From assembly GCA_024449915.1 (NCBI GenBank), contig JAMZAV010000056.1, forward strand, positions 62,001 to 126,000: DNA of 64,000 bases. The letters run 5' to 3'. Of this stretch, positions 11,252-22,092 are shown one piece after another. Positions within the stretch are counted from its first letter, which is position 1, and the number at the start of each line of letters is the position of its first letter. The notes below the pieces were generated by a model, which made no database searches, was not told the DNA's origin, and saw only the letters and a program-made list of their open reading frames with translations. The position numbers were made by a program, and so were the translations under genes. Source of the stretch: Sweltsa coloradensis. Taxonomy: Eukaryota > Arthropoda > Insecta > Plecoptera > Chloroperlidae.

Positions 11252-11815
11252 AAGAGTGGGAGAGTGGAGTGTTTGGTAGGGGGATAGAAAGATAATGTGT
11301 GTATGAGAGTGTGTTTGTAAGAGAGAAAGGGGGGAGTGAAGGAGAAAGAAGAGAGAGGGGGTGCGTGTAAGAGAGTGATAGTGATCCAGATTGAGAATCT
11401 GTGTTGGATGGTGCCTGAAACCTGGAGATGATAATGTTACGTCATATCAGGTTCCTAATGGGCACACTGAGACAGTCTTGGTACACCCACCGCCAAGAGT
11501 TAAACTCTTAGCGGGTCAATCTGCCACCTCCTTTGCAAACAATACTTTGCCGAGTTATCAAGATAGCATACATGGCGTCTTAGTTTATCAATATTTGTTA
11601 GTTAATCAGCGAAAAACAATTACTCGGAAGTCGGAATCCTAAATAGTAAAAATCAATTTATTTTTAAACAATTATTTTAAAAATATAGACTGTCGAGCTC
11701 TCAATATTTCCGCTTCAGTGACATCTGTGTAAAATGTGGGACGGAGATCGAAAAGGTATCCAGAAAGTATGTGGAATAATCTGGATTTGACGATGTTTTG
11801 TATTGCCCAACGTCT

Positions 11816-11905
11816 CTATTAATGCACTAAGGCAAATGCTATTCGAGACGATGAGTGGTGATAGATGACGATGTAGGACGATTACAAAAACCTATGCCTT
11901 ATACA
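11816..11905 (-). repeat. SINE family 2, first part, split by a MITE
   Basis: The words taatgcactaaggcaaatgc, gacgatgagtggtgatagat and cctatgccttata match the family 2 unit up to the point just before the reversed B box. The rest of the SINE resumes at 12197, after the hAT-type MITE. The split shows that the SINE was in place before the MITE arrived. Confidence 0.75.
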
Positions 11906-12196
11906 TAGAGATACTTTTTTTTAGCATTTAAATTTTGAATATTTAGCATTTATTTTGTCAAATTTAGCATCTTATAGCATATATTCTTTCCTTTCCATTA
12001 AACCCCTAAATTGTGGCTTGTTTCTTGCAATTCTAATGGAAAATGAATGATGAGTTATGAACATTTAGTTCAATAAAGTCACTTAAAATGCAAGAATACA
12101 TTGCGAAAGTAGCTCTCGATAGGCATTAAAACATTATTTTTTGTTGCATAAAAATAAGCATTTTGTAGCTAAAACGCAAAAAAAAGCGCATCTCTA
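11906..12196. mobile_element. hAT-type MITE, family A, inserted in a SINE
   Basis: The element is 291 bp and starts tagagatac, ending gcatctcta, which are inverted. It is flanked by cttataca (11898-11905) and cttatacg (12197-12204), an 8-bp target duplication with one mismatch. Inside are repeated tagcattt words and no coding capacity. An 8-bp duplication with TAGAG ends is the signature of the hAT superfamily. It interrupts a family 2 SINE exactly between ccttata and the B-box region. Four relatives lie at 18.0, 33.04, 36.32 and 50.02 kb. Confidence 0.85.
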
Positions 12197-12245
12197 CTTA
12201 TACGTGATTCTAACCCACTTCCTCGTAGAGCTAATCCAACCGCGC
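12197..12245 (-). repeat. SINE family 2, second part
   Basis: The segment cttatacgtgattctaaccc and then acttcctcgtagagc continues the family 2 unit that breaks off at 11905. The B box is eroded (gattctaaccc instead of gattcgaaccc). Confidence 0.7.
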
Positions 12246-12551
12246 TAGTTTTACCTCTCATTCCCATATATGTATTTTCTATTATGTAGTCTCGTTTATA
12301 GCAACGGTTCGGCAACACACACAGCCAGGATGCTAGGCTGGGCCCCCCTCTGCTAGCCCAGCCTTGCGACGACCTTGACAACCTAATTGTCCTTATCTCG
12401 TCACCCAAATGTTTTGTCAACTCTCTTATCACTCAACAGTAGTATAATTTAGTTAGGTATCATTTGTGCAATCGCGTACGGAATTGACTACACTGTGCAT
12501 GTCTGGAACTAAATTAGAGATTTATTTCGCGATTTGGTTAGTCTATACTCT

Positions 12552-12612
12552 ATAGTTGAATTAGTTAGATCTATAATGCAACTGCAATTCAGAAGTAATT
12601 AGTTACCGTCTA
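12552..12612 (+). repeat. SINE family 1 leader fragment
   Basis: The words agatctataatgcaactgca and attcagaa, then ttaccgtctac, match the leader of the copy at 1.0 kb. The tRNA-like body is absent, and a LINE-like scrap begins within 50 bases. Confidence 0.6.
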
Positions 12613-12619
12613 CTCAAAT

Positions 12620-12790
12620 GTGTCACATTTGTGGTTCCTCATTCTGTCTTCATTAAAGTGAGTTTGGAGTTCCCCAGGGATCAGTACTTGGCCCCCTGCT
12701 TTTTTTTATATTTTACATGCTTGGTCAACCTCAATGTGTTTATCTGATTTGTCTGTCGTATTTTGCACAACTTCTGGAGTAAATAATATG
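12620..12790 (+). pseudogene. LINE reverse transcriptase fragment
   Basis: From 12663 one frame reads FGVPQGSVLGPLLFFIFY, which matches the strongly conserved reverse-transcriptase block (G-V-P-Q-G-S-V-L-G-P) of non-LTR retrotransposons such as the Jockey and CR1 groups. The frame has a stop (taa, 12654-12656) just upstream and a probable one-base deletion near the start of the motif, and the similarity fades downstream after about 25 residues. It is a dead scrap: the FADD or YADD catalytic block and the endonuclease are not visible. It lies directly after a SINE leader, which fits LINE-driven mobilisation but does not prove a link. Confidence 0.75.
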
Positions 12791-13765
12791 AATCGTCACC
12801 TAAACTTCAAAACCTCGTGACATTTTGCAAATTATATAAGAGAAACGCATAGTACAAACCAAAAGCATCGATGTTTAAGAAATGTTACTTACGAGTTTTT
12901 GTAGTTTAGGAGACGTAATTATTATTATCGAAAGGCTCTGTGATCATAAATTAAAGCAGCAATCTAAATAGATTTGGTGTGCAAAAGGACCAAAAATGTA
13001 TAACAAACGGTAATTTTTTGGGAATTACGGATATCTAATGCTCCGTCTAGTGCATTTATGTAATCAGTTTCATTGTCTTTCCCTCCTGTAATAGATAGAC
13101 GCTGAATAAATAAATGAATTAAATATAATTTCGAAACCCTAGCTTAGATTTCAACCCAATCCACAGCTTGAAAACATAATTGTGATGATTTATATGACAG
13201 CGCCGTCTAATTTCTCGGCCCTTTAACTCATTTTTTGTCTGTCCTTTTTAAGAGTAAGTTTTTGTTTCGTCTTTGTTCTGAGCGCGTCTCAATTTCTTCA
13301 CTAGACTCGGTTAGGCCACCCAGGCAGTCACACATAGCCGGAGTGTATACATTGAGGAGGAGAAATAGTCTGAAATAGACGTTTTATGTACAATAAAATC
13401 ACTGCCAACGTGGATTCAAAATCTGATTTTTGGAAAAGTTCCAAAGTTAAATTGTTTATACGTTTATAAACGACATCAATTTTTTTTATGTAATGTCAAT
13501 ATTTTTTAAAAACATTTGAAAGAATTTGGCACGTTGCTTAGTTTCAATTGAAATATACGTGAGAATATAATTTATTAACAAAAATTAAATAATATGTTTG
13601 TATGATTCTTTGAAATTTGTTTCTGCATAAAAAAATCCTTCAATTCTTGAAGATAATGCATTCTTTTTGACAACAATGGGCGTTGTTTCTTCCGATTTCT
13701 TTACTACTGTTTCCAACAGAAATCGGATCAGGGTAGCTTAGGAAATTGTCAAAATTTAATGCAAT
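12791..13765. other. Unassigned AT-rich stretch
   Basis: No gene, RNA or repeat was recognised; open frames are under 60 codons. Confidence 0.45.
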
Positions 13766-13830
13766 CCAGAAATTACAAAACCCATTTCGACCGGGGTTTG
13801 AACCCGGATATACATAGAATTACAATGTTA
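13766..13830 (-). repeat. SINE family 1, truncated
   Basis: Read on the minus strand it ends with the B-box region gggttcaaaccccgg followed by tcgaaatgggttttgtaatt. The 5' half with the A box is missing. The tail matches the family 1 pattern aatttctg. Confidence 0.6.
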
Positions 13831-14458
13831 AACTTATTCTCAATAGGTATGGAAAAACTTTACTGTAGGCCTAGAGTTTTCAAAAATATTTATTCAACGA
13901 TTTTCAGACTTACATTTTACATCCCTGTACCACGATAACAGCTAATTCTCCGTCTGTCTTGCAATTATAATTAATTCACAATGGTCTCTCTTTACGGCTA
14001 ATTACCACGTGCTGAAAGTTACATCTCTTCTCTTTCAATTTGTACGAATGTGATTCTTCTATTTTCTTGTACTAGTTGACTTAGAAGTTGCCAGGAGAGA
14101 TTCATTAAATCTTAGAATAGTTGCGGCTGTGAGCGAGCACTGGGCGTCTTACGATTACCGAGCAACTAACTACGGCTAACCTAATTAGAAGAGATTTAAG
14201 AAATTAGGAAGTAACGTCTTCTTTCAGATGATCGTGGAAGACCTGACTTTAATTAGTTACGAGGTCACAGGTTAAGGTATGGTGAGAATGTTTTGTATTT
14301 GCTTTGAATCAACTCTCAATTGTCTACTATAAGTGTTTCACAAATTGAACCCTTTATAAATTGGCATAGTACTAGGAAAACGCTTAAGTCCCGCCGCGTT
14401 GTTGGATGAGCGTAATTGGTGCATTGAGCTGCCATGTGTTATGAGGATTTTCTGTTAT

Positions 14459-14713
14459 GTAGGTGTTATAAGTCAAAGACTTGTTTAAAAAAAGAAAAAA
14501 ACGTGTAAAATTTCGATTTTCATGAGAAATAATTTTTCGATTGCGCTCAAATTTCACAGAATATTTAATTCATAAAATTAAGGTTTTGTGAAAAAATCAT
14601 TAAAATCAAATTAAGCATGTAGGTGTTATAAGACGAAGAAATATTTTAAAAATTGAAAAAAATTCGTAAAATGGCGATTTTCATGAGAAATAATTTTCCG
14701 ATTGCGCTCAAAA
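14459..14713 (+). repeat. Two-copy tandem repeat, period about 160 bp
   Basis: Both copies start tgtaggtgttataag (14459 and 14619) and contain cgattttcatgagaaataat followed by tttcgattgcgctcaa or a close variant. The first copy has an extra AT-rich piece before the second begins. The unit is not known to me. The region just to the right (14870-14890) has the unusual word ttcgctcgctacgctc. Confidence 0.75.
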
Positions 14714-14999
14714 ACGTGGCAGTTCTAAGTTCAGAGATTTCGAAGGTCTCCATAAAATTTCATCGCAATTGGAGTATCGGTTTAGCCGGAATCGTGTTAA
14801 CAAACACACAATAATACAAACAGAAAAAAAAACTCCGGATTTTTTTCTCCAGTGTAGTGAAATGGAATCTTCGCTTCGCTCGCTACGCTCATCCAATTAT
14901 ACTTTCCAACGAAGTCATTACTCAATTACTCAAACCTTATAATTAGCATGTACATATTCATACATAAGATTTAAACAAATCTGTATTTTGAGTCTACTC

Positions 15000-15395
15000 A
15001 CTCGGTCACATAACTGATTTTCAATGGTGGACAGTAATCCAAAGTGACCAAGCCAACCCTGCAGCCCCGACGCAATCGACGAGTGAACGATAAATAACCA
15101 ACCAAAGATCGATATTTTTTAATAGGAAATATAGCAATTAGTGGTATGGACAGTGCAAACACCCGCGGATCAACGCCAGAATCAACAAGGCCGATTCAGA
15201 ACAACATTCAATCTATTATGTGCTTCGTTGCTAGGATGGCTCCAAAGTCACTGTTTACAAACTCCTATGACAAGAACTGATGGACTTCAGTCCAAATCAG
15301 AATTTACTTATGAGTGACTTAGGTGAGAATCGAACCCTGGACCATCTGCATTGGAAGCAGGTAGGCTAACCACAAAACCAACGAGCCACACATTA
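15000..15395 (-). repeat. tRNA-derived SINE, family 4, near full length
   Basis: On the minus strand it opens with gtggctcgttggttttgtgg (A-box region), then tgcttccaatgcag and the B box agggttcgattctcac. A long body of about 300 bp follows with cctagcaacgaagcacataa, aatcggccttgttgattctg, atcgatctttggttgg and tcactcgtcgattgcgtcgg. It ends with gaaaatcagttatgtgaccg. It is the most complete copy of the family; others lie at 17.28, 19.48, 25.54 and 41.37 kb. Confidence 0.8.
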
Positions 15396-15529
15396 CATTT
15401 TTAATCGCAGAAACAAATTAACAAATGTACAAATGTAGCCTAATCCAATGAGATATTACAATTGTTTCTATATTATATAACATTTGTCGGGGGCTTAAAC
15501 TACTCGTGCTCTCCCATCCTCTTACCGAC

Positions 15530-15655
15530 GGATGTATCTCATAAGCGATAATTTAATTTGGATGTTGACAGTTCGATGCCGGCCACCGGCAATCCCGATT
15601 GAAAATTTTCAAAGTTTTCTTCATAGCCAACACCCTAATTACCTAGTTCGTCATC
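15530..15655 (+). repeat. SINE family 3 head, diverged
   Basis: The segment has ttgacagttcgatgccggcc followed by accggcaatcccgattgaaa and tttcttcatagcc, a decayed form of the family 3 head-to-body junction. The B box survives only as agttcgatgcc. Confidence 0.5.
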
Positions 15656-16350
15656 TAAACAGGGTCAAAAGGTTAAAACTGTACAAAAGTACAAAGTCCA
15701 CTTCGTTTTTCTCACTGTGTATCATTTCCTACTCTGATTTTAACCTTTTGATTAACTCGATGGCTTTCCATCAACACTTCATCAGATTTATTTATTTGTC
15801 AATATATCATTAACAGGGCAGAGCCCCACCAGTAACGTTTAATAAAAACATACACATGTCTCATGTACAACAAGCTAACGATTAATATTATCCAATTAAA
15901 CCTACATTCACACCACATAAAGCAAGGAAGGGGTTGCTACTTACGTTCTATAACGGGTCTGATGTAGACGTGAGAAACCCTACACCCTGGCCAGCCAGCT
16001 GGTGCTAAGTCAAGACTCGCTATCCCTCCTTGCACAATGCTATGAGCACCAGGTGATGTGTGTCGTGCATTGCAGCTGACGACACCAAGCACATCTGTCC
16101 CGGTATAACTAGAGGTAATAGCGGGACGCGTGTCTACGATTAGGAGAAACTGCGAGAAATGTTCAAGAACGATATTGAAAAGGGCAACATTTGGTTTACT
16201 ACCATCTATTTATTAATTTAATTCAGTTAAAAACTGATTTACAAAGGAGTACAACTAAATAATCTAATTACCGGTACATAGATGCAGACACAACAATGAA
16301 CTACAGTTAAGTAAATAATATTTGAAATAGTATACAGAAATAACACAGGT
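15656..16350. other. Unassigned stretch
   Basis: No gene was recognised. A fragment of the short dispersed repeat with aaaactgatttacaaaggag lies at about 16228-16262. Confidence 0.45.
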
Positions 16351-16359
16351 AATAACACA

Positions 16360-16396
16360 GTGTAATAACACATAGGGCCGCTATGTGTTATTACAC
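16360..16396. repeat. Perfect 16-bp inverted repeat
   Basis: The arm gtgtaataacacatag (16360-16375) and its exact complement ctatgtgttattacac (16381-16396) are separated by ggccg. Nearby words (ataacacagg, ataacacag) repeat the core taataacac. The perfect arms suggest a recent origin or selection on structure. Confidence 0.85.
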
Positions 16397-17230
16397 TTAT
16401 TAACACGGTACAATGTCCCGAAAACCATCTAATATTAGTAATATTCTAACTCTTAGTTCTATTTTTTTGTAAATTCTAGTGATGGCTGCGTTGGTGATTC
16501 ACGCAAAAGAAACAAATGTTTTGACAATTTATATAATATTTTGTGATTTTTCTACTGTAAGTAAACCCACATCCACATAATACATTACAAAATTGTAAAA
16601 CCTGTTTTTCATTGTAAAATCCCACAACATTATTAGCAACTTCTTTCTTTTTGATTTTATGCAATCTAAACGCGAATCAAATTTAAGTTTTATGATGGAT
16701 ATAACATTTGGCAACTAAAAAAATAATATGACTCCATCTAATTAATGAGGAAAAGGTAAATTCAAAAATACTCAAAAACGAAAACAATGTTAAAAATAAT
16801 AAAAAATATTTTGTTGTGAGTTTAATTTAACATTTTATAAGCTATTGTTAAAACTTATTTCACTGTTCTCAAGCTATTGGGTTCATCCTCCTATCTACTT
16901 TCTCCGTATTGGTCACATAAAGAGAACCGTCCTCCTCTCTAGCATATTATGTTGATGGCCTCGCCTGTATATCCCACCCCACCCCCCACCTTGTTGTAAT
17001 TCTCTTTGACGATCACGCACTAAGACCTCATTTACATTAGCCTACTACCGGCTCAAAGCACGATGATCACGTAATATACTCAGGAAGAGAATTATACATT
17101 CTCATTTGAAGTGAAATATAACATTATACGAGGTGGGTGGGACATCTCCAAGGACGTGGACGTGGCGTGTGAGTGTGCACCTGTGATACTAGTGTATTGG
17201 ATTTATTTATTTATTATTTATTATTTATTT
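16397..17230. other. Unassigned AT-rich stretch
   Basis: It holds short minus-strand frames (16476-16714) with no recognised motif and a short TTTA run at about 17200-17228. No other structure was noticed. Confidence 0.4.
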
Positions 17231-17280
17231 AACGTCTATCCTATTCAGTTATAAAAACTGATTTACAAAGGAGGACAACT
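17231..17280 (+). repeat. Short dispersed repeat, family 5
   Basis: The core tcctattcagttataaaaac plus tgatttacaaaggaggacaa recurs with changes at 16.22, 45.85, 51.81 and 55.79 kb. Each copy is about 50 bases. It might be the 3' end of a longer element, but no common flank could be defined. Confidence 0.7.
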
Positions 17281-17281
17281 T

Positions 17282-17600
17282 TTGGACTTGAGTCCACCAG
17301 TTCTTGGGTTAGGAATCTGTTAAAAAAAGAAAAAACGGTGACTAGAGCCGTCCTAGCAACGAGGCACATAATAAATTTCATAGTTGTTCTGAATCGGCCT
17401 TGTTGAGTCTGGCGTTGATCCGCGTGTGTTCGCACTGTCTATACCACTGATTGCTATATTTCCCATTTAAAAAAATCGATCTTTGGTTGGTTATTGCTCA
17501 CTCGTCGATTGTGTTGGAGCCTACAGGGTTGGCTTGGTCACTTTGGTTTACTGTCCCCCACTGAAAATCAGTTATATGGCTGAGTGCGTAGACTCTAGAA
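17282..17600 (+). repeat. SINE family 4 body, head missing
   Basis: The copy begins at ttggacttgagtccaccagt and runs through cctagcaacgaggcacataa, cggccttgttgagtctggcg, atcgatctttggttgg and the family 3' end gaaaatcagttatatggctg. The tRNA-like head is absent and is replaced by the family 5 repeat. Confidence 0.8.
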
Positions 17601-17999
17601 ACGAATTAATTAATTAATTTATTTAGTGCAAGGTCAGAAAATGTGGGGACCTGGAATATCAGGACACTCTTCTGTCGAATTTTGACTTTGTGGATGAGCG
17701 TATCGAAAACTTAAAATTTGACTACCCTTCGAAAAATAGCTCTGTTGATTTTTGTTTGTTTGTTTCTACGCTCTCAACTGGACAAACGGCGACTTCTATC
17801 TTGATAACATTTTCAGGGACCCTTCGAAAACTCTTAACTCGGACCCTGCCATATTTTGGGTACACTCGCACGAAATCTTCTATTTACGACGATTATTAAA
17901 GACTATACGCAAAACTATAAGTTTTCATATTTCTGAAATCTTCGTACAATCTTGTCGAGTTTTTTCTTGTTTTCGTGGTTTGACTTGTACCTAATTAGA

Positions 18000-18235
18000 T
18001 AACCTAAAATTTATTTATCAAGTTTAGCATTTTGTAGCATTTTTTTTCCTTCTACTAAACCCCTAAATGTGGGTTTTTCTTGCACTTCTGAAGGTAAATA
18101 AAGCACTATAGATGTTTATTTTAATTTACAATTCAATTTTACCTCTTAAACGTGATAATACATTATTTTTAATCAAATTTGCATCTTGTATTATTTTGAA
18201 AAACTAATTTTTACTGATTTACCATCAAAAACCTA
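18000..18235. mobile_element. hAT-type MITE, family A, decayed copy
   Basis: The words tttagcattttgtagcattt, actaaacccctaaatgtggg and tttcttgcact match the insides of the family A elements at 11.9 and 36.3 kb. Ends and target-site duplication are not recoverable. Confidence 0.6.
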
Positions 18236-18239
18236 TCGT

Positions 18240-18955
18240 ATATACTTCTGGTAATAATTTAGGCTATGACAATGTTACCAACTGTAATACCATGTACGCC
18301 AAACTAATATCTGTGTTCTTCTCTTTACAGGTAAGTGTTCCTGTAGTTGGCAACAACACCATCTCATAACCTGCTGATGGCAAGTTTTAATTCTAATTTT
18401 ATAATTAAGTTAAGTTTAAGTTTAGCGTTTGGCTGTCGGCTATGAGGATGTTTTGTAATAACTTTGAAAACTTGCCTTCGTTATATCTTCAACTACAAGT
18501 GTTCAACTATTCGGAGAGTATCAAGCATAATAATATGATTAACCTTTAGAGGGAACATGACGGAATGTAACATGGGAGTATAGTACAAGTTTTATCGGTT
18601 GTAGGATGATGTGTCTATATTATACTGATATGTTATTGAGCAACAGTAGGTAGCGTACATGGGCTTGATTGCGCCAATTATAATCAAACTTTATGTATAA
18701 TATTTTTTTTCCACATTTGATGTATTATCTAACTTTACTACGGAAAATGTCACGCACAATGTTAACTAAAGATCAAATTTTATTCCCAGCGTTTCGGAAA
18801 ACTAGGTTTTTATTTTCGAGATATCGGTATTAATAAGAATTAATAAAACAATTAATTAAAGTACAAAACTATTATAAAATAATTTAAGTACATTTTATTA
18901 AAGACCTTTGGTTTTTTGGTAATTTTGCCACATGTATTTTCATTTGATCGACGTA
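18240..18955. other. Unassigned AT-rich stretch
   Basis: No gene or repeat was recognised. Confidence 0.45.
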
Positions 18956-18988
18956 TATTATGATGGTATTTCAGACAGAAATAAAAAA

Positions 18989-19053
18989 GTACCTCCACCG
19001 GGGATTGAACGCAGGACCTCTGCTGTCCCGGGCTCATTCCCCAGTGGAGGCAC
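18989..19053 (-). repeat. tRNA-like hairpin with paired acceptor ends
   Basis: The 65-base segment has ends that pair over 16 positions with two mismatches (gtacctccaccgggga against tccccagtggaggcac). On the minus strand it holds cctgcgttcaatccccgg, a B-box-like sequence. The size and the paired ends recall a tRNA, but the D arm and A box are not recognisable, so a decayed tRNA-derived element is the likelier reading. Confidence 0.55.
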
Positions 19054-19125
19054 TTATGAAATTTCACTCTTTAATGCCATATTATAATTACATGCATTTG
19101 AAGACTTGCAGTTGCATAGTTAGGG

Positions 19126-19476
19126 TCTTTAGGACACATTTGTCAGTTGGCAAATAGCTATTCGTTCGGCCAAGAAGCGTTAGACGCAGATGCAACTTTG
19201 CGTAGTTGGACAACTCTACAGTCACAGATTATTCAAAATTTGTCTTAACCAGCCAGAATAAAATCACGAATACCGTCAATTTTGTACTTTTTAACAAAAT
19301 CGAAATTCGTGAAAACTTATTTATTTTTTATAAATTATTTTAAAACAAATTTTCGAAATGTTTTGCTGTAGAGCCCTTTATTTCAACTTTCGTGACATGT
19401 TCTAAATCTCAAACACCTGTGGTGTAAGTCGGCCGAACTAAAAGCAGTTTACCTAAACTCATGTCCTATACTCTCT
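19126..19476. mobile_element. DNA element with inverted ends (partner end at 53.2 kb)
   Basis: The left end (taggacacatttgtc, ttggcaaatagctattcg, ttcggcc) is found inverted at the right end (gtataggacatg and ttagttcggccgac when read on the minus strand). The same end with about 200 bp of the inside occurs at 53.16-53.38 kb. The element is about 350 bp, non-coding, and its flanking duplication is unclear, so the superfamily is not assigned. Confidence 0.65.
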
Positions 19477-19482
19477 TAAAAA

Positions 19483-19610
19483 TATCGATCTTTGGTTGAT
19501 TATCGCTCACTCGTCGATTGCGTCGGGGCCTACAGGGTTGGCTTGGTCGCTTTGATTTACTGTCCCCCACTGAAAATCAGTTTTATAACTGAGTGGGAAG
19601 ATTCTAAATA
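19483..19610 (+). repeat. SINE family 4, 3' part
   Basis: The copy starts at atcgatctttggttgatt and includes tcactcgtcgattgcgtcgg and gaaaatcagttttataactg, then an AT-rich tail. It is the 3' third of the element, as expected for a 5'-truncated insertion. Confidence 0.8.
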
Positions 19611-20598
19611 CATTTTATTTATTATTTATCTAAATCCCGTTTCTAGGTGTAGACCACGTTTACATACTAATAAATACTAGTTTTACTGTAAAATAATAGA
19701 ATAGTTTGATGTTTCAATCTCCAAGTTAATGTTTGAGTTGATAATCTCGCTCAAACAATCACAACTTGTTTGATTGAGTGTACACTATATAGAGTACACT
19801 CACGACACGCGCTCTGTACACTAGACTCGACTAGACTATAACGAGTGCTGGCACGCGTCCCGTACACCCTCCCTATCTCAGTGTTATTAATGGACAAACA
19901 TTTACATGCCCACATGCTGTACACATATCGATATATATCAGATAATACTGTGTACAAGGCGGGGGAAAGTCCTTGGATATGTTTATTTACTTGAACAATA
20001 ATATATGAAATACATTTTACACAGCTGACAACACAAATGTATTAAACTTTGCATGCTGACTTGGAAAATATATAAGAGAGTGGAGTGAATACATTTTGTA
20101 AATTTTTGCGGGGGAATGGCCTTGGATTTGTTTAATTACTTATAATATATATATGAATACATTTTTGTAAAATTTTGAATGAATGAAAGTATGAAGTACC
20201 AATTTTTTTTTCGATTCGTGCGTAGGGTTAAAACTTAAAAGTAGAAAGTATGTTCATACTATTTGGAGGCTGATTTACAATAAGTGTAAATGTTGGGGGG
20301 TTGATATTTTGTATGTAACGATTATTCCTGGGGTAGGGATATTAGAAAATTTAGAATCACTTTTCTTTAAACATATTGCAAAATGCACTGGGACATAAGT
20401 TTCAAAGTACGAAACAAATATCGTGCAATATCAGGTTTTCTTTCTTATGCAGTATTTAATTAGTTCAAATTTTAATTCGTAATTATTTACAAAACAAATT
20501 ACAGTTATGTACATTTAAATTAGGCCTTTTTTTAACCAAATCCATAATGTTTGTTTGTTCTGGTTCTATATATACACGTAACACGATACATACCACCA
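19611..20598. other. Unassigned AT-rich stretch
   Basis: No gene is recognised. The words gtgaatacattttgtaaat and gaatacatttttgtaaa (about 20083 and 20153), each with a nearby gggg-aa-g-ccttgga word upstream, hint at a weak tandem repeat of roughly 80-120 bp between 19960 and 20190. Confidence 0.4.
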
Positions 20599-20599
20599 A

Positions 20600-20850
20600 A
20601 CCGACAGTGTTGGCTCGGGCGCAAAGCGCTCGACTCTGATTCGGGAGGTCCCGGGTTCGAATCCCGTCGAGACCGGCAATCCTGACTGAAGGTTTTTTCC
20701 GAGGTTTTCCTCAGTCGTTAATGCGAATGCAAGGAATTGAGTCCTCTTCAACAGCCCTCGGACATCCCTTCACAATTTCCTACCCGCACATACCTAGTTC
20801 ACCTGAAGAGGGGCTAATTGCACCCTATAACAGGTTTCCCACGATAATTT
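20600..20850 (+). repeat. tRNA-derived SINE, family 3, full copy
   Basis: A tRNA-like head carries ttggctcgggcgcaaagcgc and the B box cgggttcgaatcccgtc. The body follows with accggcaatcctgactgaag, gaggttttcctcagtcg, ttaatgcgaatgcaagg and agccctcggacatccc. The end is cacctgaagaggggct. Truncated relatives are at 6.2, 15.5, 21.5, 27.1, 37.1 and 41.2 kb. This is the only copy here with both a clear head and the tail. Confidence 0.8.
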
Positions 20851-20865
20851 TTTTTTTACCACTAA

Positions 20866-20985
20866 TCCGTCCGCGGTGGCTCATTCGATTAGGGCGCGGG
20901 TTCGAACCCCTTGTAAGGCATAAGTATTTTGTAATTGTCCTTCACCTTCATGACATCTACCACCACTCATCGTCTCTAATAGCAA
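20866..20985 (+). repeat. tRNA-derived SINE, family 2, full copy
   Basis: The copy opens ccgtccgcggtggctcattc, has the B box cgggttcgaaccccttg, and ends aaggcataagtattttg, then aattgtccttcacc and caccactcatcgtctc. It lies only 15-20 bases after a family 3 SINE in the same orientation. The head agrees with the third unit of the 5.7-6.2 kb array. Confidence 0.8.
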
Positions 20986-21364
20986 TATTGCAATAATATA
21001 CACGTTAAGCAACTAAACTCATCATCGATAAATAAATCCCATAATAATTATGATCGCGTCATAGTTCAAAGCCACCAGGTTTTCCTCGTGCTTGATAACC
21101 GTTGCACTAAACTTCACAGTTGCATCTCAACACCTGTAATCAAACCACTTGATAGTAACGATTACCGATTATGCATCACGCTTACTCACTCACTATAATC
21201 TTCACGAGTTGGCACGTTTAAAACCAGTTAGTTCCTCAGGCATTCTGTGCTTTTTGTTGGCATTCTGCAATAGCGTGTGTGGCTTGACTTTTGGCAGAGG
21301 ATGACAGACTTGGTGACAGGTCTGGTCGTGTCGTGTTTTACCTGTTGTTAGGGATTACCTGTTA

Positions 21365-21517
21365 ATTGGAATAGTCGCGAAAGTAAAACCACGCCAAATT
21401 ACACAACACAGAACACACAGAACATAATTAGTTTTTAGATATTTTGCATCGTTCTCGAGATATCACGAAAAAACTCTAATTTCGCGTAGTTTTAATTTCG
21501 CAACTATCCCATCCTCT
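21365..21517. mobile_element. PIF/Harbinger-like MITE, short copy
   Basis: The left end tggaatagtcgcgaaagt and right end tcgcaactatcccatcctct are inverted and match the ends of the 372-bp element at 63.42 kb, as does the inside (tagatattttgcatcgttct). The flanks are tta on the left and taa on the right. The middle of the element is missing. The 2.4-kb duplication begins at its right end. Confidence 0.65.
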
Positions 21518-22010
21518 TAACACTAAAGATGCCAACGTCAATCGACACCGGTCAAGACCGGCAATCCTGACTGAAGTTTCTTTTCGAGGATTTCCTCAGT
21601 CGTTAATGCGAATGCAAGGGTTTAAGTCCTCTTTAACAGCCCTCGGACATCCCTTAACAATTGTCCTATCCGCAACATACTTAGTTAAGACACCTGAAGA
21701 GGGGCATGAATTGCACCCTGGGCAGGATAAAAATTAAATTATAAATTATAAGGATGGCTAATTGATGGGTGAGAAGTGGAGATGCGTGGAAATAGTGTCT
21801 GCGCTGTTGATGCAACGTCAGTAATATATATTTTTGTAACGAGTAGTTAATAGTTACGGTTAGTAATCAATGTTTCCTGTTTGAATTTTTTTAAATGCAT
21901 TAAATAAATTAAATTGCCGGACATTATTTGCGCGTCGATGGCGTCAGCGCCAACGAAGGTAAATTGTTCCACCATAAAATTGAAGACCCCCGCTAAAAAT
22001 CAGTTATATG

Positions 22011-22012
<2 letters not shown>

Positions 22013-22076
<64 letters not shown>

Positions 22077-22092
22077 AAATAAATAAATAAAT
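22013..22092 (+). repeat. (AAAT)n microsatellite
   Basis: About 80 bases of taaa repeats follow the end of a SINE family 4 scrap (cagttatatggt). It is probably an expanded SINE tail. The run is missing from the second copy of the duplicated segment. Confidence 0.95.

Noticed and set aside
11027..11287. Protein-coding frame of 86 codons
   Set aside because: It is carried by the GA microsatellite, which gives an alternating Arg-Glu run.
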